This document shows positions 44,634 to 54,070 of a stretch of DNA of 64,000 bases, one piece after another. The notes beneath the pieces were generated by a model, which had not been told where the DNA came from, made no database searches, and saw nothing but the letters and a program-made list of their open reading frames with translations. The first letter of the stretch is position 1, and each line of letters starts with the position of its first letter. A program made the translations under genes and the position numbers. Origin of the DNA: VAZQ01 sp035293945 (lineage in GTDB: Bacteria; Pseudomonadota; Alphaproteobacteria; Rhizobiales; Xanthobacteraceae); assembly GCA_035293945.1 (NCBI GenBank), contig DATGLV010000024.1:124001-188000 (forward strand). Direction: 5' to 3'.

Positions 44634-46100
44634 ATGGCGCCTCCGCTTTCTGACATCTTGGCTGAGGCCCGGCTCGCCGGCCGCGCCCTGCTCGAGTTCG
44701 GCCAAGGCCTGTTCGAGCCGACCATCCGGCTCGGCGTCACCGGCCTGTCCCGCTCCGGCAAGACGGTGTTCATCACCGCGCTTGTGCATGGCCTGACCCA
44801 AGGCGGGCGTTTTCCGGTATTCGAGCCCCTTTCGCGCGGCCGGATCGCGCGCGCGCGCCTTGCCCCGCAGCCGGACGATGCCGTGCCGCGCTTCGACTAT
44901 GAGGGCCATGTGCGGGCGCTCACGACGGAGCGGCGCTGGCCGGAATCGACCGACCGTATCAGTGAGTTGCGTCTGGTCATCGACTACCAGTCGCAGCGCG
45001 GCGCGGCACGCACGCTGACCCTCGACATCGTCGATTATCCGGGCGAATGGCTGCTCGACCTGCCGCTGCTGGCCAGGTCGTATCAGCAATGGTCGGCGGA
45101 GAGCCTTGCGCTTTCATCGCAAGCGCCGCGGGCGCAGATTGCGGCCGAGTGGCGCTCCTATGTGGAGAATTTGGATCCGCTCGCCCGGGAAGACGAGCAG
45201 GTGGCACTGCGGGCGTCGGCGCTGTTCACCGATTACCTCAAGACGTGCCGCAATGAGCACTACGCCATGAGCCTGCTTCCGCCCGGCCGTTTTCTCATGC
45301 CCGGCGACCTCGCCGGCTCGCCTGCGCTCACATTCTCGCCGCTCATCTACAAGGACGAAAGCGCGCCGCCTTCAGGCTCGCTCGCCGCCATGATGCGGCG
45401 GCGCTATGAGGCCTACAAGGACGTTGTCGTGCGTCCCTTCTTTGAAAATCACTTCGCCCGCCTGGACCGGCAGATCGTCCTGGTCGATGCGCTGGCTGCG
45501 CTCAATGCCGGTCCGGACGCGGTGCGCGATCTCGAAGGCGCGCTCGCGTCCGTGCTCGAATGCTTCCGTGTCGGCCGCAAGACCTTCGCGAGCGTGCTCT
45601 TTCGCCCGCGCGTCGACCGCATCTTGTTTGCCGCCACCAAGGCCGACCAGCTGCATCACACGAGTCACGAGCGGCTTGAGGCGATACTTGCGCGCATGAT
45701 CGAGCGCGCCGCCGCACGTGCGAACACTGCCGGGGTGCCGGTGGACGTGGTTGCTCTCGCGGCCGTGCGGGCGACGCGGGAGGCCAAGGTGCGACGCGGA
45801 CGCGACGAACTGCCCTGCATCATCGGCGTTCCGGCTGCCGGGGAAGTGGTGGGTGGTGAAGTGTTCGATGGCGCGACGGAAGCAGCTATGTTCCCGGGCG
45901 ACCTGCCGTCGGATCCGAACCTCGTATTCGGCACGGGCTCGGCGTTCCGCGGCCTTGCCGCGGTAACCGCGCAGGAGGCGGATTTCCGCTTCCTGCGCTT
46001 GCGTCCGCCCCAGCTCGAACAGCTCGACGGCGCCGCAGCGCTACCCCATATTCGTCTGGACCGTGCGCTGCAATTTTTGCTCGGAGATCGGATGCCATGA
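44634..46100 (+). CDS. ycjX: YcjX-family P-loop NTPase
   Basis: 488 residues from ATG 44634 (MAPPLSDILAEARLAG). Walker A is GLSRSGKTVFITAL near residue 42. The family core LDIVDYPGEWLLDLPLLARSYQQW, PPGRFLMPGDLAGSPALTFSPL and FAATKADQLHHTSHERL are all DUF463/YcjX features. YcjX is induced with the phage-shock or stress response in enterobacteria and pairs with YcjF, which is also the case here. The biochemical role is not established. Confidence 0.92.
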   Translation: MAPPLSDILAEARLAGRALLEFGQGLFEPTIRLGVTGLSRSGKTVFITALVHGLTQGGRFPVFEPLSRGRIARARLAPQPDDAVPRFDYEGHVRALTTERRWPESTDRISELRLVIDYQSQRGAARTLTLDIVDYPGEWLLDLPLLARSYQQWSAESLALSSQAPRAQIAAEWRSYVENLDPLAREDEQVALRASALFTDYLKTCRNEHYAMSLLPPGRFLMPGDLAGSPALTFSPLIYKDESAPPSGSLAAMMRRRYEAYKDVVVRPFFENHFARLDRQIVLVDALAALNAGPDAVRDLEGALASVLECFRVGRKTFASVLFRPRVDRILFAATKADQLHHTSHERLEAILARMIERAAARANTAGVPVDVVALAAVRATREAKVRRGRDELPCIIGVPAAGEVVGGEVFDGATEAAMFPGDLPSDPNLVFGTGSAFRGLAAVTAQEADFRFLRLRPPQLEQLDGAAALPHIRLDRALQFLLGDRMP

Positions 46101-46154
46101 GGCCGTGCCATGACGCCCTGCCCTAAGGCCGTGCCACGAAGCTCTCCCATGCAC

Positions 46155-46218
46155 GAAGCTGCGCCAAGAAGAAGCTGCGCCAAGAAGAAGCTGCGCGATG
46201 AAGAAGCTGCGCCATGAA
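46155..46218. repeat. Four tandem 16-bp repeats spanning the ycjF start codon
   Basis: Units GAAGCTGCGCCAAGAA (46155 and 46171), GAAGCTGCGCGATGAA (46187) and GAAGCTGCGCCATGAA (46203). The ATG of ycjF (46214) lies inside the last unit. A related pair (AGGCCGTGCCATGA, AGGCCGTGCCACGA) sits just upstream near 46101-46140. Confidence 0.9.
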
Positions 46219-47254
46219 TGAGCATCCCCGCCGGCCTGCCGCGTTCCGGCTCGACGATCCGCGCGTCGTAGTGACGTTGGATGAGACGACTTTCCCGCGC
46301 GCCGGCGTGCGGGTGACCATGGAGGGCGAGCCCGCGCTTCCGGTTGCCCTCGCGCCGGAGGTGCCGGCACGGCGCCGCTTGCGCTGGGGCACGCTGTTCT
46401 GGTCGGCGCTTGGCGGACTGACCGCGCTCGGTCTGGGCGCCGGCGTGGCCCGCCTCATCGCAGACATGTTCGATCGCGACCTGGCGCTCGGCTGGCTGGC
46501 TCTGGGGCTTGCCGCCGTAGCTGGGGTCGCAGCGAGCGCGATCGTGCTGCGCGAAGCACTCGGTTTGTGGCGGCTCGGTGCCATCGAGAAGCTACGGCAG
46601 CGCGGTGTCGACACGCTCGCGAGCGACGATCGCGTCGCCGGCCGGGCTGTCGCCCGCGACGTGCTGGCGCTCGCGCGCCCGATGCCGCGCCTGGCGCGCC
46701 GGCGCGCGCGCCTCGAGGAGCATCTCGGCGACATCATTGACGGCGCCGATCTCGTTCGGCTCGCCGAGCGGGAATTGTTGGAACCCCTCGACGCCGAGGC
46801 CAGACGCCTGGTCGGCGATGCCGCCAAGCGGGTTTCGCTCGTGACCGCGGTCAGCCCGCGCGCCGCAATCGACATGCTGTTCGTACTGGTGACCGCCGTC
46901 ACGCTGGTGCGCAGGCTCGCCTATCTGTATGGCGGCCGGCCCGGCACGCTCGGCCTCTTCCGCCTCATGCGCGCCGTCATCGCCCATCTGGCGCTCACCG
47001 GAGGGATGGCGGCGAGCGACAGCCTGATCCAGCAGGTCCTCGGCCATGGTCTCGCCGCCAAAGTTTCGGTGCGCCTCGGAGAGGGAGTGCTCAACGGCCT
47101 GCTCACCGCGCGCGTCGGCCTTGCCGCTATCGAGGTCACGCGGCCATTGCCGTTCGCGGCGCTGCCGCCCCCTACGATCACCGACGTCGCCGGCAATCTG
47201 TTGCAGCGCCGCGGCGAGGGCAAGGCCGAGGTCGCGACCGCGGCGGATGCCTGA
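46214..47254 (+). CDS. ycjF: YcjF/TIGR01620-family inner-membrane protein (DUF697)
   Basis: 346 residues. An N-terminal polar segment is followed by two membrane helices (LFWSALGGLTALGLGAGVARL and LGLAAVAGVAASAIVLREALG, about 60-110), a cytosolic helical part, and the DUF697 region (VSLVTAVSPRAAIDMLFVLVTAVTLVRRLAYLYG). It partners YcjX, 114 bases upstream. The start codon lies inside a tandem repeat, which leaves no classic ribosome site apart from purine-rich AAGAAG segments. Confidence 0.9.
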   Translation: MNEHPRRPAAFRLDDPRVVVTLDETTFPRAGVRVTMEGEPALPVALAPEVPARRRLRWGTLFWSALGGLTALGLGAGVARLIADMFDRDLALGWLALGLAAVAGVAASAIVLREALGLWRLGAIEKLRQRGVDTLASDDRVAGRAVARDVLALARPMPRLARRRARLEEHLGDIIDGADLVRLAERELLEPLDAEARRLVGDAAKRVSLVTAVSPRAAIDMLFVLVTAVTLVRRLAYLYGGRPGTLGLFRLMRAVIAHLALTGGMAASDSLIQQVLGHGLAAKVSVRLGEGVLNGLLTARVGLAAIEVTRPLPFAALPPPTITDVAGNLLQRRGEGKAEVATAADA

Positions 47255-47433
47255 GCGCAAAGCCTTCGAATTTGTGTCCTCCGCAACCGGTCGCATTTGG
47301 TTGTTTTCAAGGCCGGGCGCATCTCCCTCTCCGCGCAGGCGGGGAGAGGTCACGCCACATGCGATAGCGCGGGCGGGAGAAGGGTTTCACTGGCGCCCGA
47401 TGCGGCCTACACTTGGCCTGCAGGATGGGCGCC

Positions 47434-48408
47434 ATGATCAAACGTTTCCTTGCAAGCTTGCCGCTGTTGATGGGTCTTTGGCTGGCCGGCGGCCATGGCG
47501 CCGACGCACAGAGCTACCCGACGCGTGCGGTGCGCGCGATCGTGGCCTTTGCGCCGGGGGGCGTGACCGATACCTTCACGCGTCTGGTCGCGCAGAAGCT
47601 GAGCGAGGACCTCGGCCAGCAGTTCTATGTCGACAATATCTCGGGAGCTTCCGGCAATATCGGCACTGCGCAGGCCGCGAAGGCCGCTCCCGACGGCTAT
47701 ACGCTCTACTTCGCCTTCTCATCCTACGCGGTCAATCCGACGCTGTTCGATCAAATCCCCTATGATCCGGCCAAGGATTTCGACCCGGTCACGCTTGCCG
47801 TCACCTCGACCACCGTGCTGACCGTCAACCCGATGGTGCCGGCACATAGCGTCAAGGAGCTGGTCGCGCTGATCAGATCGAGCCCCGGCAAGTTCAGCTA
47901 TTCGACTGCAGGCGCCGGCACGCAGGCGCATCTTGCGGGTGAGCAGTTCCGCCTGCTGCTCAATCTCGATCTGGTGCATGTGCCCTATAACGGCGGCGCG
48001 CCGGCGATCATGGCCGTCGTCGGCGGCCACACGCCGATCGGCTTCTCCTCGCCGGCGGCCTCGATCGCGCAGATCCAGAAGGGCAATGTGCGGGCGCTCG
48101 CCGTCACCGGAGCCAAGCGCTCGCGCATATTCCCCGATGTTCCAACCATGGCGGAAGCCGGTTATCCGCAGATCATGGGCGACAGCTGGGTCGGTGTGCT
48201 GGTTCCCGCCGGCACGCCGAAGGACATCATCAATCTCTTGCAGCGTGAGATCGCCAAGATCATCGCGACGCCGGACATGCAGGCGCGCTTGACAGAGCTC
48301 GGCTACGACCCGGTCGGCAGCTCGCCGGAGGAATTCGGTGCCCGCATCAAGTCCGAGATCGTCTCCTGGGGGCAGGTGATCCGCGCCGCCCATATAACGG
48401 TGCAATGA
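47434..48408 (+). CDS. Bug/TctC tripartite tricarboxylate transporter binding protein
   Basis: 324 residues from ATG 47434. A signal peptide (FLASLPLLMGLWLAGGHGADA) is followed by YPTRAVRAIVAFAPGGVTDTF, the Bug-family opening, with YVDNISGASGNIGTAQAAKAAPDGYTL and a VPYNGGAPAIMAVVGGH ligand loop. It binds carboxylates for TctAB transporters, which are not in the window. It overlaps the deacetylase gene by four bases. Confidence 0.92.
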   Translation: MIKRFLASLPLLMGLWLAGGHGADAQSYPTRAVRAIVAFAPGGVTDTFTRLVAQKLSEDLGQQFYVDNISGASGNIGTAQAAKAAPDGYTLYFAFSSYAVNPTLFDQIPYDPAKDFDPVTLAVTSTTVLTVNPMVPAHSVKELVALIRSSPGKFSYSTAGAGTQAHLAGEQFRLLLNLDLVHVPYNGGAPAIMAVVGGHTPIGFSSPAASIAQIQKGNVRALAVTGAKRSRIFPDVPTMAEAGYPQIMGDSWVGVLVPAGTPKDIINLLQREIAKIIATPDMQARLTELGYDPVGSSPEEFGARIKSEIVSWGQVIRAAHITVQ

Positions 48409-49322
48409 CCGTGGATTCGGACCCGGCGAAGCGGCCGATGCTGCCGCGCGAGCGCTGTGACTTTTCGGCCATCATCGATCGGCCGCCGCTCAAGCTTCCT
48501 GGTGGGGCGCGGCTCGCGGTCTGGACCATCGTCAATTACGAGGTCTGGGAAATCGGCCGGGCGATGCCGCGGCAGGTCCTGCCGCCGCCGATCGGGCAGG
48601 GGCTGTTGCCCGATGTTCCCAACTGGAGCTGGCACGAATACGGAATGCGGGTCGGGTGCTGGCGCTTCTTCGATCTGTTTGCCAAGCGCGGCATCCGCCC
48701 GACGCTCGCCGTCAATGCACGCGTGTGCGAGGACTATCCGCGCGTCGCCGAGGAGGCGCGACGCGCAAGCTGGGAGTTCATGGGGCACGGCTATGACCAG
48801 GTGCCGATGCACGCGCTTGCGGACCAGGCCGCCACCATCCGTCGCTGCCTGGAGATTCTCGAACGGGCATGCGGCCGCAAACCCTTGGGCTGGCTCGGAC
48901 CCGGGCTTACGCAGACACTCGAGACACCCGACCTGCTTGCCGCGGCCGGCATCAAATACATCGCCGACTGGGTGCATGATGACGAGCCGGCGACGGTCCG
49001 CACCACCCACGGCGAGCTCGTGACGCTCCCTTATTCGGTCGAGCTCAACGACATACCGATGATGATCGTGCAGCATCACCAAAGCGACTACCTGTTCAAA
49101 CGCGCCGTCGATCAGTTCGAACGTCTCTATGCCGAGAGTGCGTCGCGGGCCAAGATCATGGCGCTCGCGATCCACCCCTATATCAGCGGTCAGCCGCATC
49201 GAATCAAATATCTCGAAGCGATCTATGAGCATGTCGACCGCTTCGAAGGCGTCGTGCACTGGAACGGTGCGGAAATATTTGATTGGTACCTTCACGGCCG
49301 GCAACATCCGCAACGGCTTTAG
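48405..49322 (+). CDS. PuuE/allantoinase-like polysaccharide deacetylase family protein
   Basis: 305 residues, an NodB-like TIM barrel of the PuuE type: LAVWTIVNYEVWEIGRAMP, HEYGMRVGCWRFFDLFAKRGIRPTLAVNA and WEFMGHGYDQ. The classic metal Asp of polysaccharide deacetylases is replaced by NYE, as in PuuE-like metal-poor members. Candidate reactions are hydrolysis of small amides or of N-acyl groups. It is coupled to the Bug protein, so it probably acts on the imported compound. Confidence 0.85.
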   Translation: MTVDSDPAKRPMLPRERCDFSAIIDRPPLKLPGGARLAVWTIVNYEVWEIGRAMPRQVLPPPIGQGLLPDVPNWSWHEYGMRVGCWRFFDLFAKRGIRPTLAVNARVCEDYPRVAEEARRASWEFMGHGYDQVPMHALADQAATIRRCLEILERACGRKPLGWLGPGLTQTLETPDLLAAAGIKYIADWVHDDEPATVRTTHGELVTLPYSVELNDIPMMIVQHHQSDYLFKRAVDQFERLYAESASRAKIMALAIHPYISGQPHRIKYLEAIYEHVDRFEGVVHWNGAEIFDWYLHGRQHPQRL

Positions 49323-49375
49323 CAAAACGTATCGGGCGCCAAGGCGCGCGGCGGCGAATTAAGGGGAGAAGACAC

Positions 49376-50275
49376 ATGCGCGAACACACGAAATTGCGCG
49401 AACAGATGAACCACAAGCTGAACAACGCGCTGGTCAGTAAACGTACGCTGCTTGGCGCCGCGATGACCGTTGCTGCCGGAACGTTCAGCGCCCTTGCTCA
49501 AGAGGCCGGCAGCCCAACCGCAAAAGGAAGCACCGTGACTCCAGTCTCGCCCGAAGTCGTCAAAGAGCTCGCTCCCACCGGCAAGTTGCGCGCCGCCCTC
49601 AACCTCGGCAACGGGGTGCTGGTGCAGGGGCCGGCCTCCGATCCGCGCGGCATCACGGTCGATCTCGCGCGCGAGCTTGGCCGCCGCCTCGGCGTGCCGG
49701 TAGAATTCGTAACCTTCGAAGCCGCCGGCAAGGTGTTCGAGGCGCTCAAGACCGGCGCCTGGGATGTCGCCTTTTTCGCGATCGAGCCGGCGCGCGCGGC
49801 GCAAGTCGACTTCACCGCGCCCTACGTGCTGATTGAGGGCACCTATATGGTGCTCAAGGATTCGCCCTTGAAGGTGGTGGCCGATGTCGACCGGCCCGGC
49901 GTGCGCATCGCGGTCGGGGTCGGCTCGGCCTATGACCTCTATCTCACCCGCACGCTGAAGAATGCGCAGCTGGTGCGAGCCAAGACCGGCGGCGGGCGCG
50001 CCATGATCGACCTGTTCCTGTCGGAGAAGCTCGAAGCGGCGGCCGGCGTAAAGCAGCCGCTGGTCGAATACGCCAAGACCGATCCAAATGTGCGGGTGAT
50101 GGACGGGCGTTTCCAGGTGATCGAGCAGGCGATGGGGACCCCGAAAGGGAGGCCGAACGCGGCCCGCTATTTGCGCTCCTTCGTCGAGGAGATGAAGGCC
50201 TCCGGCTTTGTTGCCGATGCGCTCAAGCGCAGCAACCAGCCTGATGCCGAGGTTGCGCCGCCGTCGCCGATTTGA
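49376..50275 (+). CDS. Amino-acid-type ABC transporter substrate-binding protein
   Basis: 299 residues from ATG 49376, AAGGGGAG upstream. A Tat- or Sec-like N-terminus (VSKRTLLGAAMTVAAGTFSALA) precedes a SBP family 3 domain: LRAALNLGNGVLV, GITVDLARELGRRLGVPVEFV, KVFEALKTGAWDVAFFAIEPARA, and VDFTAPYVLIEGTYMV. It binds an amino acid or small organic acid. No permease genes are adjacent. It lies 53 bases after the deacetylase, so may belong to the same operon. Confidence 0.9.
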   Translation: MREHTKLREQMNHKLNNALVSKRTLLGAAMTVAAGTFSALAQEAGSPTAKGSTVTPVSPEVVKELAPTGKLRAALNLGNGVLVQGPASDPRGITVDLARELGRRLGVPVEFVTFEAAGKVFEALKTGAWDVAFFAIEPARAAQVDFTAPYVLIEGTYMVLKDSPLKVVADVDRPGVRIAVGVGSAYDLYLTRTLKNAQLVRAKTGGGRAMIDLFLSEKLEAAAGVKQPLVEYAKTDPNVRVMDGRFQVIEQAMGTPKGRPNAARYLRSFVEEMKASGFVADALKRSNQPDAEVAPPSPI

Positions 50276-50292
50276 TCGATGACGCCAGTCTT

Positions 50293-50346
50293 GTCCCGGG
50301 CCATAGCGCGTTGAACAGGCGCGTGAACGCGCTGACGAGCCGGGAC
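50293..50346. repeat. 54-bp palindromic dispersed repeat, copy 1
   Basis: Bounded by GTCCCGG and CCGGGAC with CATAGCGCGT and a short GAACAGGCGCGTGAACGCGC core. A second copy of equal length lies at 57811-57864. Confidence 0.8.
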
Positions 50347-50556
50347 CATTCGACACCAAGGAGAATGTTGGCTCTTGTAGGGGCGGCCGTTGTGGCCGCC
50401 CGCTGGCAGGACCCTCAGGAAAGAGGGCGGGCCGCCCTACGAGCGGGCCGCGACACCGCGGTCTTGCGACAAACATGCGCGAGCCAAGCGCATTATTTCG
50501 ATACGCCGATTGCCTCGTCTCTTCCGCCGCTTATCTAAGCGGCAGGAGGATTTGTC

Positions 50557-50814
50557 ATGAGCAAGAGATCTCTGATTGCGCTGGCGGCGGGCCTGATCGT
50601 TCTCGGCGCGGTGCCGGCCGCGCAGGCGCAATATAATTACGGATGGAAAGGCGGCTTCGTGAAGCCGTGCAGTCTGGACGGCGTCAATCCGGCCTATCAC
50701 CCGGACATATTCGGCAATCCCGAGGTCGCGCGCTCCTATGGTTTCGTCCGCGGGCGTGACGGCAGGTGGCAAGTCTCGCCGGCATGCGGCGCGATGAACC
50801 GGCGGCCATATTAG
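50557..50814 (+). CDS. Small secreted protein with GVNPxYHPxIF motif
   Basis: 85 residues. A signal peptide (LIALAAGLIVLGAVPAAQA) precedes a mature part with CSLDGVNPAYHPDIFGNPEVARSYGF and one further Cys near the C-terminus. The two cysteines could form a disulfide. It shares its core motif with the secreted protein at 24679-24915. GCAGGAGG lies upstream of the ATG. Role unknown. Confidence 0.72.
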   Translation: MSKRSLIALAAGLIVLGAVPAAQAQYNYGWKGGFVKPCSLDGVNPAYHPDIFGNPEVARSYGFVRGRDGRWQVSPACGAMNRRPY

Positions 50815-50839
50815 TTTCGCAAGCACAGGTAGGGTGGGC

Positions 50840-52267
50840 TCACCGGCGCGCAACAGAAGCACCGGTGAGCGCACCGCTGATTTCACCGCAGGAGGCGCTG
50901 CGGTCGAGCTCCATCACGGCACTGATGATGCGGTCGCGCAAAGCGGCATCGAGATGAGTGGCGGTGACGCGGTTGAATTTGGCTAAGACCGCATCAGCGT
51001 CGAGGCCATGGCGCGAGAATCCGGGCGGGTCGGGAATGTCCGCCACCATGACGCTGCCGTCATCGCAAATGGCTTGCATTCGGCACGGGAAGCTACCGGG
51101 TGCGCGCGCATTGAGCTCGGCATCGACCGCGATCTCGAGCCGACCCATGATGGCACGCACGGCCTTGTCGTTCCAACGCTCGTTGTGGAATTGGGCGAGG
51201 CCGAACTCGCCGTCGTTGAGCGACACAGCAGCGAGAAAATTGAAGCTGTGGTCGGCCGCCTCGCGCGAGGTCGGATTGATGCGCCCCGGATCATCCTTCT
51301 GCCGGCGCAGAAACGGCATGTCCGCCATGGCGACGCGGATGGCTTTTAGCCGGCTCACATCGCCGCCGAGCTTGGCCTTGACCTGAGCGTGGAGCGCCAG
51401 TCCCGCGGCCACTATAGCCTGGCCGGTGGCGAGGCACGGATAGGCCTTGATGTTGGCGCGCATGATGTAGGTTTCGTTGGGCATCGCCGCGGTCAGCGCT
51501 GGGAGCGCCGCGGTGTTGGAGAGGACCGGGCGCAGCCCGAGGGGGTTCTCGATCAGATCGAGCGGGCCGGTGACGCCGTGGCGGGCGAGAAGCGTTGCCT
51601 GCATGCCATTCTGGGCGACCAGCGCGTTGGCGAACGACTTGGCGGCCGAGATGGCGCCATGGCGCACCGCCAGGGGCGTTGCGGCGCGGGCACCGCTCAG
51701 GGCGAGCGCTTGGGCGAGAGTGCCGGCATCCAGACCCATCAGGCGCCCGGCCATCGCGGGCGCCACCAGGCCGGAAATGCTGACGCCGTCCCAGCCCGAG
51801 TCGCGCTCGATCAGATCCTTGGCGCGGCCGAACAGCTCGTAGCCGAGCACGATGGCGGCAATCAGCTCGCGCCCCGATGCGCCGGACATCTCGGCGGCGG
51901 CGAGCGCGACCGGAATATTATCGCTCGGATGGCCGCCGATCTCGCCCCTGCGGTTGTTCACGTAATCGTTGAGATCGAGGATGCGGATGAGCGCGCCGTT
52001 CACGAGCACCGCGTTGGGGGCGCTGGTCTTGCCGGCGCGGCCGATCACGCTGCAAACGGGCGCACCGCCGACATCATCGAGCGTCGCCAGCACCGCGCGG
52101 GCGGATTCTTCCTCGAGCGCCGCATAACCGCAGCCGATCGTATCGAGGATGAGCAGCTTTGCCTGCTTGATCACCGCATCGGCGATGTCCTCGGCGCGCA
52201 GGCTCAGCACCCAATGGGCGAGCTGCTCGATGATGCCGGGGCCGGAGGATGCGACGTGCTTGGTCAT
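50840..52267 (-). CDS. MmgE/PrpD-family protein
   Basis: 475 residues. It opens with a helical domain (LLILDTIGCGYAALEEESARAV, NAVLVNGALIRILDLNDYV) and has GGHPSDNIPVALAAAEMSG and the small C-terminal lid. The family contains 2-methylcitrate dehydratase, cis-aconitate decarboxylase and iminodisuccinate epimerase. The TcuA-like flavoprotein 180 bases upstream on the same strand (tricarballylate to cis-aconitate in known cases) favours a tricarboxylate substrate, but this is inference. Confidence 0.9.
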   Translation of the reverse strand: MTKHVASSGPGIIEQLAHWVLSLRAEDIADAVIKQAKLLILDTIGCGYAALEEESARAVLATLDDVGGAPVCSVIGRAGKTSAPNAVLVNGALIRILDLNDYVNNRRGEIGGHPSDNIPVALAAAEMSGASGRELIAAIVLGYELFGRAKDLIERDSGWDGVSISGLVAPAMAGRLMGLDAGTLAQALALSGARAATPLAVRHGAISAAKSFANALVAQNGMQATLLARHGVTGPLDLIENPLGLRPVLSNTAALPALTAAMPNETYIMRANIKAYPCLATGQAIVAAGLALHAQVKAKLGGDVSRLKAIRVAMADMPFLRRQKDDPGRINPTSREAADHSFNFLAAVSLNDGEFGLAQFHNERWNDKAVRAIMGRLEIAVDAELNARAPGSFPCRMQAICDDGSVMVADIPDPPGFSRHGLDADAVLAKFNRVTATHLDAALRDRIISAVMELDRSASCGEISGALTGASVARR

Positions 52268-52296
52268 GGTGTGTTTGTCTCGCGCATAACGACTCG

Positions 52297-52394
52297 GTCG
52301 TCCCTGCGAAGGCAGGGACCTATACAGCTGCGCGCCATCGAGAGTGCGCAGCGGTCTGGGTCCCGGCTCCTCGCTTCGCTACGGCCGGGACGAC
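52297..52394. repeat. Palindromic dispersed repeat, copy 1 (GTCGTCCC family)
   Basis: Ends GTCGTCCC and GGGACGAC. It contains CCTGCGAAGGCAGGGACC and a CGCGCCATCGA segment. Two relatives lie at 60925-61041 and 61951-62036. It is of the kind scattered through Bradyrhizobium-type genomes. Confidence 0.8.
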
Positions 52395-52446
52395 ACCCCG
52401 GAGAGAGGTCGTCCTTGCGGGGAGATTCTTGACAAAGCTGCATACA

Positions 52447-53925
52447 TCACTGCCTAGCCGCATTCCGCCCCGCTAGATAGCTGAACACCACGTTGCGCGT
52501 CTGCCCGGTGCAGGAGGGATAATTGTGGAAGAAGAGCCCGATCACATCGCCTGACGCATAGAGGCCCCGGATCGGCTCGTCGGCGGTGCTGATCACGCGC
52601 GCCTGCGTGTCCACCTTGATGCCGCCGAAGGTGAAGGTGACACCGGCGGTGATCGGGTAGGCCCGGAACGGCGCGCGCGTGAGCGGCTCGGCCCAATGCG
52701 ACTTGCGCGGGCTGATGCCGACCGTGCATTTGCCGTCGAGCTCGCCCGGCATGAAGGCGACGTCGGTGCGGCAGGCCTTGTTGAATTCCGCAACAGTGCG
52801 CAGGAACGGCTCCGGCTCGATTCCAATCGCCTTGGCGAGCGCTTCAAGCGTCGGCGCCTCCACCATGGTGGCCGGATAATCGCGGCCGTGGCGGAACAGA
52901 TCGATGCCGGTCTGGTCATAGATCTGATAGGCGACGCCACCCGGCTGCTGCAACACCGCGCGCCCGGTCTTGGCGTAGGTATAAGCGTGCTTGGCCTCGC
53001 CTTCGTCGAAGAAGCGCTGGCCGAGCGCATTCACGGTAATGCCAAACTGATAGTCGTAGCGGTTCATCGTGTTGCCGCGGCCGTCGGCGCGCACCGGCGT
53101 TTCCACGTCGGGCGCCTTGCCGTCGATCGGTGACATGTGCGCGCCCTGCCAATGGCCGGAAGGCTTGGCGCCGAGCGCGAGCAGCGCAGCGAGCACCTCG
53201 CCGGTATTGTGCCGGCTGCCGCGCACCTTCATGAGATCGGCATTGGGGCCGAGATAGCGCGCCCGCATCTCCGCATTGGCCTGAAAGCCGCCGCTGCAGA
53301 CGATGATCGCCCGCGCTCCAAGATCATATTCCTCTTCCGGGGTCGAGACCCGCACGCCTTCGACCCGTCGGTCGTTGCCGTGAACGGCGCGCACACACGC
53401 GCGGTAGCGGATGTCCACGCCACGCGTAAGCGCCAGCGCTTTGAGCTGCGCCAGCATTCCGGGCCCGCCCCCGACAGGGTGAATGTGGTGGCCGCCCGGC
53501 AGATAGAGCTTGCCGTCGACCTCGGTCATCTTCTCCGGCTCCCATCTGACTCCGATGGCGCGCATCCAATGCACGGCCGCGTTGGACTGATCGACCAGGC
53601 ACTCGGCCAGCACAGGATCGATGCGCCCTTGCGTCACGCGCGCGAGATCACCGAGGAAATCGTCGCGCCCGTAGGACGGGATCTGCATGCGGCGGAAGCG
53701 GCTTTCCTTCACATCGGGCAGGAATTCCCTGAGCTCCGCAGCACCCGCATGGACGAAGCGGAAGCCGGTGTGGGAGAATCGGGCATTGCCGCCGGATTGC
53801 TCTTCCGGCGCCTTCTCCAGCATGACCACCCTGTCGGCCCCTGCTTCGCGTGCCGCGATTGCGGCTTCGAGTGCGGCGCTGCCGCCCCCGATCACGGCGA
53901 TGTCGCAGCTGTGGCGAGAGGTCAT
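52447..53925 (-). CDS. TcuA-like FAD-dependent dehydrogenase
   Basis: 492 residues, fumarate-reductase/succinate-dehydrogenase flavoprotein fold. FAD site IAVIGGGSAALEAAIAAREAGA with EKAPEEQSGGNARFSHTGFRF, and the C-terminal GLYASGDVIGLFFHNYPSCTG block. TcuA oxidises tricarballylate to cis-aconitate, and these blocks resemble it closely; other alkane-carboxylate substrates remain possible. It precedes an MmgE/PrpD gene in the same direction. Confidence 0.85.
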   Translation of the reverse strand: MTSRHSCDIAVIGGGSAALEAAIAAREAGADRVVMLEKAPEEQSGGNARFSHTGFRFVHAGAAELREFLPDVKESRFRRMQIPSYGRDDFLGDLARVTQGRIDPVLAECLVDQSNAAVHWMRAIGVRWEPEKMTEVDGKLYLPGGHHIHPVGGGPGMLAQLKALALTRGVDIRYRACVRAVHGNDRRVEGVRVSTPEEEYDLGARAIIVCSGGFQANAEMRARYLGPNADLMKVRGSRHNTGEVLAALLALGAKPSGHWQGAHMSPIDGKAPDVETPVRADGRGNTMNRYDYQFGITVNALGQRFFDEGEAKHAYTYAKTGRAVLQQPGGVAYQIYDQTGIDLFRHGRDYPATMVEAPTLEALAKAIGIEPEPFLRTVAEFNKACRTDVAFMPGELDGKCTVGISPRKSHWAEPLTRAPFRAYPITAGVTFTFGGIKVDTQARVISTADEPIRGLYASGDVIGLFFHNYPSCTGQTRNVVFSYLAGRNAARQ

Positions 53926-54070
53926 GGGGCGTCTCGATCGGAAGAGGGGGGCGAGGAACGCCGCACCTTACCCTCGGGGCCTTCCGCGCACCAAGCGCTA
54001 AAAAAACCGCGGCGCCCCGAACCCAGCCGAGGCGCCGCGCTGACTTTGCCGAAAGCGAGCAGGTGAAAAT

